NCBI GenBank assembly: GCA_947444305.1
Contig: CANEZP010000017.1
Span: forward strand, 33,315-97,314
Length of the DNA: 64,000 bases
Source of the DNA: Pseudobdellovibrionaceae bacterium
GTDB taxonomy: Bacteria > Bdellovibrionota > Bdellovibrionia > Bdellovibrionales > UBA1609
Reading direction: 5' to 3'
Notes under the pieces: generated by a model
Databases searched by the model: none
Told to the model about the DNA's origin: nothing
Seen by the model: the letters and a program-made list of their open reading frames with translations, nothing else
Made by a program: the position numbers and the translations under genes
In this document: positions 1 to 8,712 of the stretch, in pieces
Position numbering within the stretch: position 1 is the first letter of the stretch
How the letters are laid out: every line of letters begins with the position of its first letter

Positions 1-1380
1 GGATTCGTCCGCGATCGGTTCACCCTTCGAAATGCATAATTTGTCGGTCTCTTCGGCCAGTTGGTTTAAGCTATCGCCCGAGCTCCCGGACATCAGAAAA
101 ACGACCACACCAAGTTGTTTAGCCTCTTTTGAGCGATTCATCCATTCGTTGGTCGCTTGCGCTTTAATGTTTGCGAGATCCTGTACAACATCTTTCATCC
201 AAATTTCACGCGTCTTCGGCGGATCAATCTTTAAGCTCGCAAAGAAAGGCCTCACGCTGCCCATCGTTTCGGTAGAGAGGTGTGGAGTCAGCTTAGCGAT
301 GTATTCATTTCGCCAAACTTTTTCGACAGGTTTGAAGTTTTCGATTTCTTTGTTGGTCTGGGGGAAATATTTCTCAATCGCGACCGCTCCGGTGTAGCAG
401 TAGGAAGCAGTTTTGGTCAGCGAGGCTACGACCGGTTGGTCTTTCGCGCCGGCGCCCGCTAAGTATTCATTGATATTTTTCAAGCGCGCTTCCGCTTCGC
501 TTAAAAGTTTTGCCGAAACCAAATCGCGAACTTTGAGAGACTTACGTTCCTTCGAGATCGGGAATGCCTCTACCATACGAGCTAACACAAGCGGTGATCC
601 ATAACGCTCGTTCAACCTTTCGATATCATAAGCGTCGAACTTCTGCGACGTAAGCCGCTCCCTTACCTTGCTCCAGTTTTCAACACCGGCAAAGACCGCC
701 TCACGGGGCATGCCAAAATGCGTGGCGAGCGTTGTCTCGTTCTTCTCTATTTCCGCAACGGCCTCATTCACTTGTTTCTGTAATTCTGTTTCGGAAAACC
801 TTTGCCGAAGGATGCCGTAATGTTCATACGCAACGGGCGGAACTTCCTTCTGGAGTTTACGATAAACAGTTGTGGCCTTAAGCGAAGAGTCGACGTCAAT
901 CCCGGGAATCTTCTTCAAGGCTTCGCGCGTAGCGGCGCTGTCCACGCTTCCGTCCGCATTAAGTATCATCTCGGATAGATGGTCTGTACTTGCATCAATT
1001 TCACGGAGTTGCAGGGCGCGCGCCGATGTGATCGACTCATCTTGACGATACGCTTGAATCATATTTTCAAGCGCAACCTTTTCTTCCGCCAACTCTTCCC
1101 GCCCGGACGAAACGGCGGCCTGGATCAACGGCAAAAATTCTTTGGATTGCCGATCGTAATTTTTTACGGAGTACTCATTGAGCTCACGTTGATACCGACC
1201 GAGTTCATCGCCACATAGCTCGCGTAAACATTGTTGCCAGGGCTGAAGGACCAGCGTGGAAGGATATTGAACTCCGGCATTCGGGACACTCTCGCCGGCG
1301 CTATTCGCTGTCCGATCGTCCGCAAAAATTTGGTTACCAAGAAGCACGGCGACGGTGATTAGTACCCACTTTATTTGCAT
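1..1380 (-). CDS. Exported protein of unknown family, C-terminus cut by window edge
   Basis: An open frame runs leftward from ATG at 1380 to the window edge without a stop, giving 460 residues. The N-terminus (MQIKWVLITVAVLLGNQIFA, then DD) is a clear Sec signal peptide. The rest is charged and mostly helical in composition, with no motif I recognise. The start overlaps the last 10 bases of the upstream gene, so the two are probably translationally coupled in one operon with map. The catalytic or anchoring part, if any, may lie beyond the window. No function assigned. Confidence 0.8.
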   Translation of the reverse strand, partial: MQIKWVLITVAVLLGNQIFADDRTANSAGESVPNAGVQYPSTLVLQPWQQCLRELCGDELGRYQRELNEYSVKNYDRQSKEFLPLIQAAVSSGREELAEEKVALENMIQAYRQDESITSARALQLREIDASTDHLSEMILNADGSVDSAATREALKKIPGIDVDSSLKATTVYRKLQKEVPPVAYEHYGILRQRFSETELQKQVNEAVAEIEKNETTLATHFGMPREAVFAGVENWSKVRERLTSQKFDAYDIERLNERYGSPLVLARMVEAFPISKERKSLKVRDLVSAKLLSEAEARLKNINEYLAGAGAKDQPVVASLTKTASYCYTGAVAIEKYFPQTNKEIENFKPVEKVWRNEYIAKLTPHLSTETMGSVRPFFASLKIDPPKTREIWMKDVVQDLANIKAQATNEWMNRSKEAKQLGVVVFLMSGSSGDSLNQLAEETDKLCISKGEPIADES

Positions 1381-1739
1381 TTAAGACGCGCCTGGATTTG
1401 GAGTGAATAGAATTTCTTATCGAGATTATTGATCGAGGCCGGACTTCGTAACGAGCGCAATAAATGCCGTTGGCCATCTATGGTCGCAGCCGGCCGGAGC
1501 GTGCCTCCTTTAATCTTGGGGAATCGTTTGATCTCTTCGCTACCTTCGGTCCAGAAAGCGGTGATCATTTGTTCGTTGCAGGTTGTGCGTTTGATAAAAA
1601 AATTCCCCGCACCCGAGCGAAATAATAAATTTTTATCGTCGAGAACCAGCGTGTAAGTGCGGCTGAGACTTTCGACCTTCAACGTCCGTACCGGCGCCGC
1701 GAACGCACCGTTCATCAATAAGAAAAACATCGCTACCAT
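1371..1739 (-). CDS. Small exported protein, unknown function
   Basis: 122 residues from ATG at 1739, which has GGGGGA a few bases upstream. A longer in-frame start at 1856 would lie inside map and would bury the signal peptide. The N-terminus MVAMFFLLMNGAFAAP is a signal peptide with an AFA-A cleavage site. The mature part is about 105 residues with two cysteines. It lies 17 bases after map and overlaps the next gene, so it is co-transcribed with both. Family not recognised. Confidence 0.7.
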   Translation of the reverse strand: MVAMFFLLMNGAFAAPVRTLKVESLSRTYTLVLDDKNLLFRSGAGNFFIKRTTCNEQMITAFWTEGSEEIKRFPKIKGGTLRPAATIDGQRHLLRSLRSPASINNLDKKFYSLQIQARLKCK

Positions 1740-1756
1740 AAGGTCCCCCGACCCGT

Positions 1757-2506
1757 TTACGCCGGCAAAGTTAGAATCAATGGGCGGTCGTTCGTGATGA
1801 CCATCGTGTGTTCGTACTGTGCCGTTAAGAATTTTTTGTTCGTGATCAAGGTCCACCCGTCGCCGGCGTCGAAAACGTTGCGCGCGCCCGTCGACAGAAA
1901 GGGTTCGATCGTGATGACTTGGTTTTGCTTCAAAATGCGTTTGTCTTTTGGATCATAGTAACCGGGAATAAAACCCGGTTCTTCGTGCAAACCGCGGCCG
2001 ACGCCGTGGCTACCGAGATTTTCAATGACGGTAAGTTTGTTCTTACGCGCGTGCAGCGAGATCGCCTGCCCGATTTTATTCAAGGGCTGCCCGGCGCGCG
2101 CTTCGAGCATCGCGAGCTCCAAAGCTTGTTTCGTCGCCGCGCAAAGCCTTAGCTTCACGTCCGATTCGGGCGGGATGATGAACGACCCGCCGGTGTCGGC
2201 GAAGTAACCGTCCATCTCGGCCGAGACATCGATGTTGACGAGATCGCCCGCAAGCAGCACCTTCGCGCCGGGCACGCCATGCGCGGCTTGCTCATTCACG
2301 CTGATGCAAGTCGCCCCCGGGAAATTGTAAACCAATTGCGGTGCGGAGTTCGCACCGTGAAACTCGAGATATTTTTTGCCGACAAGGTCGAGTTCGGCCG
2401 TCGTCATGCCGGGCTCGAGGACCCGGCCCATGGCCTGCAAGCAGTTTGCGACGATGCGGCCGATTTTACCTAAGGCGATTAGATCTTTTTCGGATTCGAC
2501 AGACAT
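1757..2506 (-). CDS. map: Type I methionine aminopeptidase
   Basis: Removes the initiator methionine from nascent cytosolic proteins. It is 249 residues, the normal length for the bacterial type I enzyme. All five metal ligands of the pita-bread fold can be placed by alignment to the E. coli enzyme: D93 and D104 (NIDVSAEMDGYFADTG), H167 (GSHGVGRG), E201 (ITIEPF) and E232 (AQYEHT). The substrate-binding H76 (AAHGVPG) is also present. It sits 18 bases after the upstream hypothetical gene and is followed by two exported-protein genes, so it is the second gene of a leftward operon. It does not look degenerate. Confidence 0.97.
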   Translation of the reverse strand: MSVESEKDLIALGKIGRIVANCLQAMGRVLEPGMTTAELDLVGKKYLEFHGANSAPQLVYNFPGATCISVNEQAAHGVPGAKVLLAGDLVNIDVSAEMDGYFADTGGSFIIPPESDVKLRLCAATKQALELAMLEARAGQPLNKIGQAISLHARKNKLTVIENLGSHGVGRGLHEEPGFIPGYYDPKDKRILKQNQVITIEPFLSTGARNVFDAGDGWTLITNKKFLTAQYEHTMVITNDRPLILTLPA

Positions 2507-2524
2507 GCGTCTATCGTAGCATGA

Positions 2525-3118
2525 CTAGTTTTTTTCGGGATGCAGAAAAGTGACGGAACCGGGCTTCGCGTGCTCGGCGAGGTCTTGACGCGCCTTTTCG
2601 AGGCCGCTCGACATCATATCGTTGAGCTCTTCGGTGATGGCCTGTGCTTCGGCCAACTGGTCGGGCGTACCTTCAAAACCGGCGGCACAGGCCAAAAGTA
2701 AAGACGACCCGCCTTGGATCTCGTCAAAGTATTGCATGTCGAACACGATGGAATAATCGTCGTCCGTAACCACGGCATCGGAAGCCGACGGTGACTCGAT
2801 AATCTTCCACTCTTTTTCGGGGTATTCTTCGGAGGCGATGGCAAGCGATAATTCGCATAGATCGATGTTCTCGAAGTGATCACGCAGCCACTCAAGATTG
2901 CGAACCATGACCTCGCCCGTGATTAAGCTGAGTTTATATTCGGCGAGCGCTTGTTCGGGATCGTGTTCTTTCGCGTCTTCGTAAATAAACTCAACCCGCT
3001 CGCGCCAGCGGTCTTTTAAGTTTTCGAGAGCTTCCGCGATGCCGGGATTTTTCAACTTTTTGAAGTCGTGAAACCAGAACATACGAAAATTAAACTGCTG
3101 GGGCGGAAATCGGTTCAT
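2525..3118 (-). CDS. Conserved-looking cytosolic protein, unknown function
   Basis: 197 residues, acidic, with no signal peptide or membrane segment. A helical N-terminal half contains a charged stretch around residues 25-60. The C-terminal part includes a DDDYSIVFDMQYFDE segment that looks like alternating beta structure. It appears to be the first gene of the leftward operon containing map, with an 18-base gap to map. I see no strong ribosome-binding site before ATG at 3118. Family not recognised. Confidence 0.65.
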   Translation of the reverse strand: MNRFPPQQFNFRMFWFHDFKKLKNPGIAEALENLKDRWRERVEFIYEDAKEHDPEQALAEYKLSLITGEVMVRNLEWLRDHFENIDLCELSLAIASEEYPEKEWKIIESPSASDAVVTDDDYSIVFDMQYFDEIQGGSSLLLACAAGFEGTPDQLAEAQAITEELNDMMSSGLEKARQDLAEHAKPGSVTFLHPEKN

Positions 3119-3159
3119 GACTTTTAACTAGCCGGAATACACCTAAATGACAACGTCTG

Positions 3160-3190
3160 ATCTCACGCGAGCACCGTGCCCGCGTGAGAT
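3160..3190. terminator. Hairpin after katG
   Basis: A perfect 10-bp inverted repeat (ATCTCACGCG and CGCGTGAGAT, 11-base loop) begins 8 bases beyond the katG stop. The T-run (TTTTTGT) follows the stem on the plus strand. On the katG strand the stem is preceded by As and has no U-tail. It may still help end katG transcription, or it may insulate katG from rightward readthrough. Confidence 0.5.
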
Positions 3191-3197
3191 TTTTGTC

Positions 3198-5585
3198 CTA
3201 ATGCGCGCGCAAATCAAACCTGTCTAAATTCATAACTTTTGTCCAAGCCCGCGCAAAATCACGTATAAACTTCGTCTTGGCATTCGGTGAGGCGTAGGCG
3301 AAGGCGACGAACCGTAAATCGGAACTAGATCCGAAAATCAGGTCGTGCGTCGTCGCGGTCCACTTTTCACTCCCCGATTGACGATCTCGTCCGACAAAGA
3401 CGCCGGGCTCGGTTTCGGACATGCTCCACACGGTCGAGGCATCCAGAAGCTGAATGAAGAAGTCATTCGTGAGAGTTCCGGGACGTGTCGTGAAAACGCC
3501 GTTCTTCGAACTATTGTAATTGGCGCCGAGCACGCGTAATCCGCCCGTAAGGACGGTCATCTCCGGTATCGTTAAAGTGAGTTGATCTGCACGATCGACG
3601 AAAGCCTGCGCGGGGCTAAGATAATTCGAGTTCAGATCGTAGTAATTTCGGAAGCCGTCGTTAGTGACTTTCAAAAAGGCGAATGCATTCTCGTCCGTCT
3701 GCTTTTGAACGGCATCGGTCCGGCCCGGTGTGAACGGGATTTTGATCGTTACGCCGGCGAGCCGCGCGGCCTCTTCGATGCCGTGGTCACCGGCGATGAC
3801 GATGAGATCGGCGAGCGAAACCTTTTTGTTACGGGCCGTATTTGCCGAGTTGAAACGGGCTTGAATAGTTTCGAGTGCGGCTAAGTTACGTTGCAGAAGT
3901 TGCGGTTCGTTGACATCCCAATCTTTTTGCGGAGCCAGGCGTAGTCTCGCGCCGTTGATGCCGCCCTTCATGTCCGAACCACGATACGTGGCGCCCGCCG
4001 CCCACGCGGTCTTCACTAGATCGGCGACTTTTAAATTTGCGGCGCGGATTTGCGATTTCAAATTAATCACATCGCGATCGTTGATCATCCGGTAGGTCAC
4101 CGCGGGCACCGGATCTTGCCAAATAAAATCTTCGCGCGGGAAATCGCGGCCGAGATAGCGGGTCTTCGGGCCAAGATCGCGATGGGTTAATTTAAACCAC
4201 GCCCGCGCGAAGGCCTTCTCAAACTCTTTCGGATTATTTAAAAATTTAGTCGTGATGATCCGGTAGGCGGGATCGTCGCGAAGAGCGATATCCGTCGTTA
4301 ACATCATAAGCGGCTCGGGGGCGGGCGTGTGCGCGCCGGGTGCGTGATTCTCGGGCGGCAAATTTTCGGCGAACCATTGGAACTTTCCACCGGGACCTTT
4401 TTGTAACACCCAATTGTATTTATACAGGTTCGATAAATATTCGTGCGTCCATCTGGTCGGCGCGTTGGTCCACGGGCCTTCGAGCCCACTGGTCACGGTG
4501 TCCTCGGCGTTGCCTTTGCCGCAAATATTCTTCCAGCCTTGCCCTTGATCTTCGACCGGCGCACCGGCGGGAGGCGGGCCCGTTAAACACTTATCGGGAT
4601 TATGCGCCCCGTGCGCTTTTCCGAACGTGTGCCCGCCTGCGATCAACGCCACCGTTTCTTCGTCGTTCATGCCCATGCGGCCGAAGGTGATGCGGATATG
4701 GTTGGCCGCAAGCAGAGGATCCGGCTTACCGTCGGGACCTTCGGGATTCACGTAGATAAGTCCCATCACGCTCGCGGCGAGCGGCGGCATAAGATTGCCG
4801 TTTTCATCGAAGCGGTGACTGTCTAAAAATTTATCCTCAGGGCCCCAATAAACTAAATCCGGAGACCAGTCATCGGTGCGGCCGCCCGCAAACCCGAGAG
4901 TTTGAAATCCCATATCGCGCATCGCTTCGTCACCCGCGAGCACCATCGCGTCCGCCCACGAGAGGTTGGGATAATACTTGTCGACCAGCGGTTGCAGCAG
5001 TAAGCGTGCCTTATCGAGGTTGGCATTGTCGGGCCAACTGTTCAAAGGCTCGAAACGCTGTTGCCCACCGTCGGCGCCCCCGCGACCGTCGGCCGCGCGG
5101 TACGTGCCGGCGCTATGCCAGGCCATGCGGATGAAGAACGGCCCGTAGTGACCGTAGTCCGACGGCCACCAATCTTTCGACTCGTGCATTAATGCTCTTA
5201 AATCGCGGCGAACCGCTTTAAGATCTAACTGCGCAAAAGCCCGTGGGTAGCTGAAATCTTCACCGAGCGGATTTACTCCTTCGAGAGGTTTTAGCGCGGA
5301 GACATCCAACAAGTTCGGCCACCAAAAATCATTGGGCCTTGGTTTACCCTGCGCGTCCGTCGTTACGACCTTCGTCCCGGCTGACTGAACGTCGATTTTG
5401 GGAAGATAACGTTCCATCGGGGGCAAATTTTTATCCTGCGGTCGCAACGCCGAGTGCGGGGCCGTTGCGGGTGGCGCGCCTGATTTTTTGCCATACCCGG
5501 GCCAGGCCGCCGCCGTCACCGTGAAAGCAAAGGCCGATGTGGCCACCGCCCACCGAACTAATTTTGCGAGTTGAGCTTGCTGCAT
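3198..5585 (-). CDS. katG: Catalase-peroxidase with signal peptide
   Basis: Bifunctional haem catalase-peroxidase that destroys hydrogen peroxide. Both halves of the duplicated KatG fold are present (795 residues). Distal-pocket residues are R153, W156 and H157 (FIRMAWHSAG), and the proximal haem ligand is H319 (GGHTFGKAHG). The Met-Tyr-Trp adduct needed for catalase activity is intact: W156, Y278 (LIYVNPEGP) and M304 (FGRMGMND). These match the spacing in Mycobacterium KatG (W107, Y229, M255, H270). The N-terminus (residues 1-27, RWAVATSAFAFTVTAAA) is a Sec signal peptide, so this is a periplasmic KatG, unlike the usual cytosolic enzyme. AAGGAG lies 8 bases before the ATG. It is monocistronic, and a 13-bp palindrome lies about 90 bases upstream. 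Confidence 0.96.
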   Translation of the reverse strand: MQQAQLAKLVRWAVATSAFAFTVTAAAWPGYGKKSGAPPATAPHSALRPQDKNLPPMERYLPKIDVQSAGTKVVTTDAQGKPRPNDFWWPNLLDVSALKPLEGVNPLGEDFSYPRAFAQLDLKAVRRDLRALMHESKDWWPSDYGHYGPFFIRMAWHSAGTYRAADGRGGADGGQQRFEPLNSWPDNANLDKARLLLQPLVDKYYPNLSWADAMVLAGDEAMRDMGFQTLGFAGGRTDDWSPDLVYWGPEDKFLDSHRFDENGNLMPPLAASVMGLIYVNPEGPDGKPDPLLAANHIRITFGRMGMNDEETVALIAGGHTFGKAHGAHNPDKCLTGPPPAGAPVEDQGQGWKNICGKGNAEDTVTSGLEGPWTNAPTRWTHEYLSNLYKYNWVLQKGPGGKFQWFAENLPPENHAPGAHTPAPEPLMMLTTDIALRDDPAYRIITTKFLNNPKEFEKAFARAWFKLTHRDLGPKTRYLGRDFPREDFIWQDPVPAVTYRMINDRDVINLKSQIRAANLKVADLVKTAWAAGATYRGSDMKGGINGARLRLAPQKDWDVNEPQLLQRNLAALETIQARFNSANTARNKKVSLADLIVIAGDHGIEEAARLAGVTIKIPFTPGRTDAVQKQTDENAFAFLKVTNDGFRNYYDLNSNYLSPAQAFVDRADQLTLTIPEMTVLTGGLRVLGANYNSSKNGVFTTRPGTLTNDFFIQLLDASTVWSMSETEPGVFVGRDRQSGSEKWTATTHDLIFGSSSDLRFVAFAYASPNAKTKFIRDFARAWTKVMNLDRFDLRAH

Positions 5586-5660
5586 GACGAAACTCCTTGT
5601 TGTTCATCCTCGCGACCGCAATCATTTGCGTGCCGACGCTATGAAAGTGGACCCGTTCAT

Positions 5661-5687
5661 CTTATTCGTCGAGATAAGAGTCTCTTA
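5661..5687. promoter_or_regulatory. Possible operator upstream of katG
   Basis: Two overlapping inverted repeats lie in the divergent gap between katG and the GH3-like gene: CTTAT-N8-ATAAG (5661-5678) and the 13-bp palindrome TAAGAGTCTCTTA (5675-5687). The position, 75-125 bases before the katG start, suits a peroxide-responsive operator. The sequence does not match a PerR, Fur or OxyR consensus that I know, so the regulator is unknown. Confidence 0.3.
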
Positions 5688-5862
5688 CCGTTCCGTTAAG
5701 CCGTGCTTACTTGGCTCGGTAAGTTGCGATAAACCTCACCGTCATCCTTAAGTCGTAGGTGGCCGAATAACGTCACCCGACCGTCGAACCGGTGACTATT
5801 CCTGAGTCTGGGCCCGAATGGATTCGGTCTGGCGAGTTCGCGCTTTGCAAGTTTGTTCAGGC

Positions 5863-7224
5863 ATGCGCCTATCGTTGTTTTTAGTTCTCACGATTTTAGC
5901 TAGCCCGGCGTGGGCCGATCAATCTGCTTGTGGTTCAGCCGCCCCTGAGCATCGACTTGAAAAAGCCATTACGGACGCCAACGACAAAATCATTACGTGG
6001 TTGGCGAAGCGCTCGGCGCCTTTAGCGACGTGGGACCGCGCCATGTTCGGACCGACCTTGGACGGAACCTATTTTTACCGCCTCGGTGAGCAGGAGCAAT
6101 GGGATGTCATGTCTCTAGGCGACCGGCTTATGGCTCGAAAAGAGGAGCTCAATTCGCAGGGCTTCCCGCAACCGAAGATTGACGAACTCGAACTTGTTCT
6201 ACTTGCGAACAATTCGGCACGCGCTATCGCGGCCCCTCAAGTCGTTCGCTGCGCTAAGCATTTTCCCGGCGGAGATGAGCGCATCGAGCTTACCGAAAGA
6301 GATCCGGTTTTCTTCTCATCGGTGGAAGAGACCAAAAAGTTCTTGCGGCCGTTTGAGCATGTTCTCGAATCCGCCGCGCCGCCGACCTGCATGATGCTGA
6401 GTCACGGCAAATACCGCCACGAAGCTTTCGGTGCGGCGCCCGAACAATCGATAGGTCCTTTGTTTCCGATTATGAAATTCGAAGATATACCGGCATCGGT
6501 CAACCCCGGGATCATTTCTTACCTCCGTAATAAATTGAATTTTAAGGGCGTCATGATCACCGACTACGCGCTGATGGGTGCCTTTTTCGGAATTTTTAAA
6601 CACTGGCCCGTCCATGGGGATATCACTAATCAATTTGGTCTATCTTCGGTTTACGCAGCGACCTACACGGGCATCGATTTGATACCCTCGGTTATCTTCA
6701 GAGATCCTTACACCGCAAAGGGTGTGCAAGGGTTAGAAAAAGCACTCGCCCAGATCGATCGCACGTCGCTGAAGGATTGGAATAATCAACTCAACTTGTG
6801 GCTCCTGGATTTTTCGCAAAGAATCGGCGCTCCTTTATCCGTTGCCGATGTCAGCAAGCTTTCCCTCGTAACAAAGATTTATTTGAAAACGCCACCCTTC
6901 GCCGAGTCAGACGGCGCAAAGTTTGATTTTATAACAAAAGATTTACCGTTGAAGTTTGCCAAGCAGTTAAGAGTCTATGCTTTTGGTAAAGACATCTGGA
7001 ATCGTTCGGGCGTGATGACCTTGTTGCAACGGCAGTACATCATCGAGAGTCTAACGGGCCGGTCCTTCGCGTTGCCGCCATCCAAGACCGAAGACGAGAA
7101 TAAGTGGTACGCGGATCTTTTTGCCGACGCTACGTTCAAACAAAGTTACGCCGAAATTAAATGGGACCAGCCACAGATGCTCAACGCGTTTTGCCGCGTG
7201 CTTGAAGACAAGCGAAGGCGATAA
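5863..7224 (+). CDS. Exported GH3 (NagZ-like) protein with altered active-site loop
   Basis: Resembles the TIM-barrel domain of family 3 glycoside hydrolases, whose NagZ members remove N-acetylglucosamine from muropeptides. Supporting motifs are CAKHFPG (H133), MMLSH, PASVNPGIISYLR and NFKGVMITDYALMGA with the nucleophile position D234. NagZ normally carries KHFPGHGD followed by D-S-H, which supplies the acid/base histidine. Here the loop reads KHFPGGDERIELTERDP and both the second histidine and the D-S-H are missing. ATG at 5863 gives a clean signal peptide (MRLSLFLVLTILASPAWA). An ATG 45 bases upstream would bury it. It converges on the next gene with a 6-base gap. It may be a non-catalytic sugar-binding relative or use another mechanism. 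Confidence 0.6.
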   Translation: MRLSLFLVLTILASPAWADQSACGSAAPEHRLEKAITDANDKIITWLAKRSAPLATWDRAMFGPTLDGTYFYRLGEQEQWDVMSLGDRLMARKEELNSQGFPQPKIDELELVLLANNSARAIAAPQVVRCAKHFPGGDERIELTERDPVFFSSVEETKKFLRPFEHVLESAAPPTCMMLSHGKYRHEAFGAAPEQSIGPLFPIMKFEDIPASVNPGIISYLRNKLNFKGVMITDYALMGAFFGIFKHWPVHGDITNQFGLSSVYAATYTGIDLIPSVIFRDPYTAKGVQGLEKALAQIDRTSLKDWNNQLNLWLLDFSQRIGAPLSVADVSKLSLVTKIYLKTPPFAESDGAKFDFITKDLPLKFAKQLRVYAFGKDIWNRSGVMTLLQRQYIIESLTGRSFALPPSKTEDENKWYADLFADATFKQSYAEIKWDQPQMLNAFCRVLEDKRRR

Positions 7225-7230
7225 CCCCCG

Positions 7231-8550
7231 CTAAACCTTCGGTGCATGGTGCAAGATATTTTTGAAACGGTCGTGGTAGGCGGAGTCGCCCATTTGCCCG
7301 AGCGCACCGGCACAAATGAACCAACTCGATAAGGTCTGTAAATCCTGAAACGGATTTGGCACCCACTTGGGACTTTTAATAAAGCCCTCTTTGTGGGCGG
7401 CGGTCACGTGGCCCATCTCGGAAAGCGCAAGCTTTCCGGAAAAAAGAAGTGGGAGACAGTCGGTGCGGTTTTTCGTCAAGCAGTACTGTACGAAGTTAAA
7501 ACATTCGATCAAACCACGAAGGTAAGCCACGTCTTTCGTGAAGGCTTGGCCCGTTGAAAGATCCGTACCGCGAAACGCACGCGACATGAGTTGGAACGAT
7601 TCGCCCTTATGGTAATTGAGACCACGTAAGTGTTCGTAAACCTCTTTCGGGCTGGCACCTTGCTCGGCCATGCCGACGTTGATGACCCGGTCGGCTATCT
7701 TAAGCAAACGCTGAGGGTAGATACTATTCGAAAAAATCTCCATCAGAACGGCGAGGCCTTCTTGCGTGCTCGTACAGCGGGGGCTGTCGAAGCTAAGGAA
7801 TTTGGCGTAAGGCTGCGCGCGGCCGTTGGTCCCGGTCGCGACGTGGGTGTAGGCTTCATGATAAATCAGCACCTGGATGTCGCGGGTTGAGAATAAAGCG
7901 TCCTTACGGAACTTGATTTTGCCGGCACCCGCCGCGGCGTTCGCGACGATCTTATCCGAAATTTGCAAATCGATATTCTCGAGCAAATGCACTTGCCGAA
8001 AATGCGCTTTGATCAATTCGATCACCGCGGGCGCCGGGATGACTCGCTCGTCATCGAGACTTTGTTCCGGCGTAACGAGACGTACGATCATTTTGCGTAA
8101 GGTTTTTGCGTACTCCAGAACCGTCGTGCCGTCCGAAAACAATTTATCCGAGGCCGAGCCCCACAAGGTGCGACTTTGCGGATAAAAATCTTTTGTCCCG
8201 ATCGACGAAAGAAGGCGAGTGACTTCCTGGTAGTCCCCCGCCCGCCCGACCATCAAGTGCGCTACCGGAGAATCATCTCCCAGCAGCCGCCGGGTCCGGT
8301 GCTTAAATTTTTCGATCTCCCGCATCTTCTCCGTGGTCTCGAACTGTAAATTTCTTTTTGGGTAAAGATTGTCGATTTTAGAAGTCAGCCGCCCGCGCCG
8401 GTGAAACGAGGCTTCGTGTTCACGGTCCCACGCGACGTGCGACAAAATTCTAAGCGGAATTTGCGTGTTCCTAAGCTGCATCGAAAGCATCTTACAAGCT
8501 CGCCGGGCAGCACCTTTTGAATTTTGGGAGGCTTCCGCCGTAACTTGCAT
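7231..8550 (-). CDS. QEGLA-motif / MATCAP-type metallopeptidase-like protein (DUF1704)
   Basis: 439 residues. The C-terminal half has the signature HEAYTH followed about 30 residues later by STQEGLAVLMEIF. These define the 'flavohemoglobin expression-modulating QEGLA motif' family (DUF1704), which is related to eukaryotic MATCAP tubulin carboxypeptidases. In that family the HExxxH-type histidines and the QEGLA glutamate bind zinc. No signal peptide is seen, so it should act in the cytosol. The bacterial substrate is unknown. ATG at 8550 has AAGGA five bases upstream. The alternative start at 8586 lacks this. The gene is downstream of hsp20 but separated by a terminator. Confidence 0.85.
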   Translation of the reverse strand: MQVTAEASQNSKGAARRACKMLSMQLRNTQIPLRILSHVAWDREHEASFHRRGRLTSKIDNLYPKRNLQFETTEKMREIEKFKHRTRRLLGDDSPVAHLMVGRAGDYQEVTRLLSSIGTKDFYPQSRTLWGSASDKLFSDGTTVLEYAKTLRKMIVRLVTPEQSLDDERVIPAPAVIELIKAHFRQVHLLENIDLQISDKIVANAAAGAGKIKFRKDALFSTRDIQVLIYHEAYTHVATGTNGRAQPYAKFLSFDSPRCTSTQEGLAVLMEIFSNSIYPQRLLKIADRVINVGMAEQGASPKEVYEHLRGLNYHKGESFQLMSRAFRGTDLSTGQAFTKDVAYLRGLIECFNFVQYCLTKNRTDCLPLLFSGKLALSEMGHVTAAHKEGFIKSPKWVPNPFQDLQTLSSWFICAGALGQMGDSAYHDRFKNILHHAPKV

Positions 8551-8659
8551 CTTTATCCTTCGTTGGGGACGGTGTGACCAATGCAAAGGTCAATCCACGC
8601 CCGTCGAATCCGAGATGCCGAAATTCACCCGTTGCCGGGTCATTGTTCCCCGGTCCGGG

Positions 8660-8691
8660 GGCAAATAGAAACGGCCACCCTAAAGTGGCCG
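8660..8691 (-). terminator. Rho-independent terminator of hsp20
   Basis: On the minus strand a CGGCCAC/GTGGCCG stem (7 bp, 6-base loop) is followed by a U-rich stretch (TTTCTATTTG). It begins 22 bases after the hsp20 stop and should separate it from the QEGLA gene. Confidence 0.75.
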
Positions 8692-8712
8692 CTTCATTCA
8701 TAATGATTCAGC

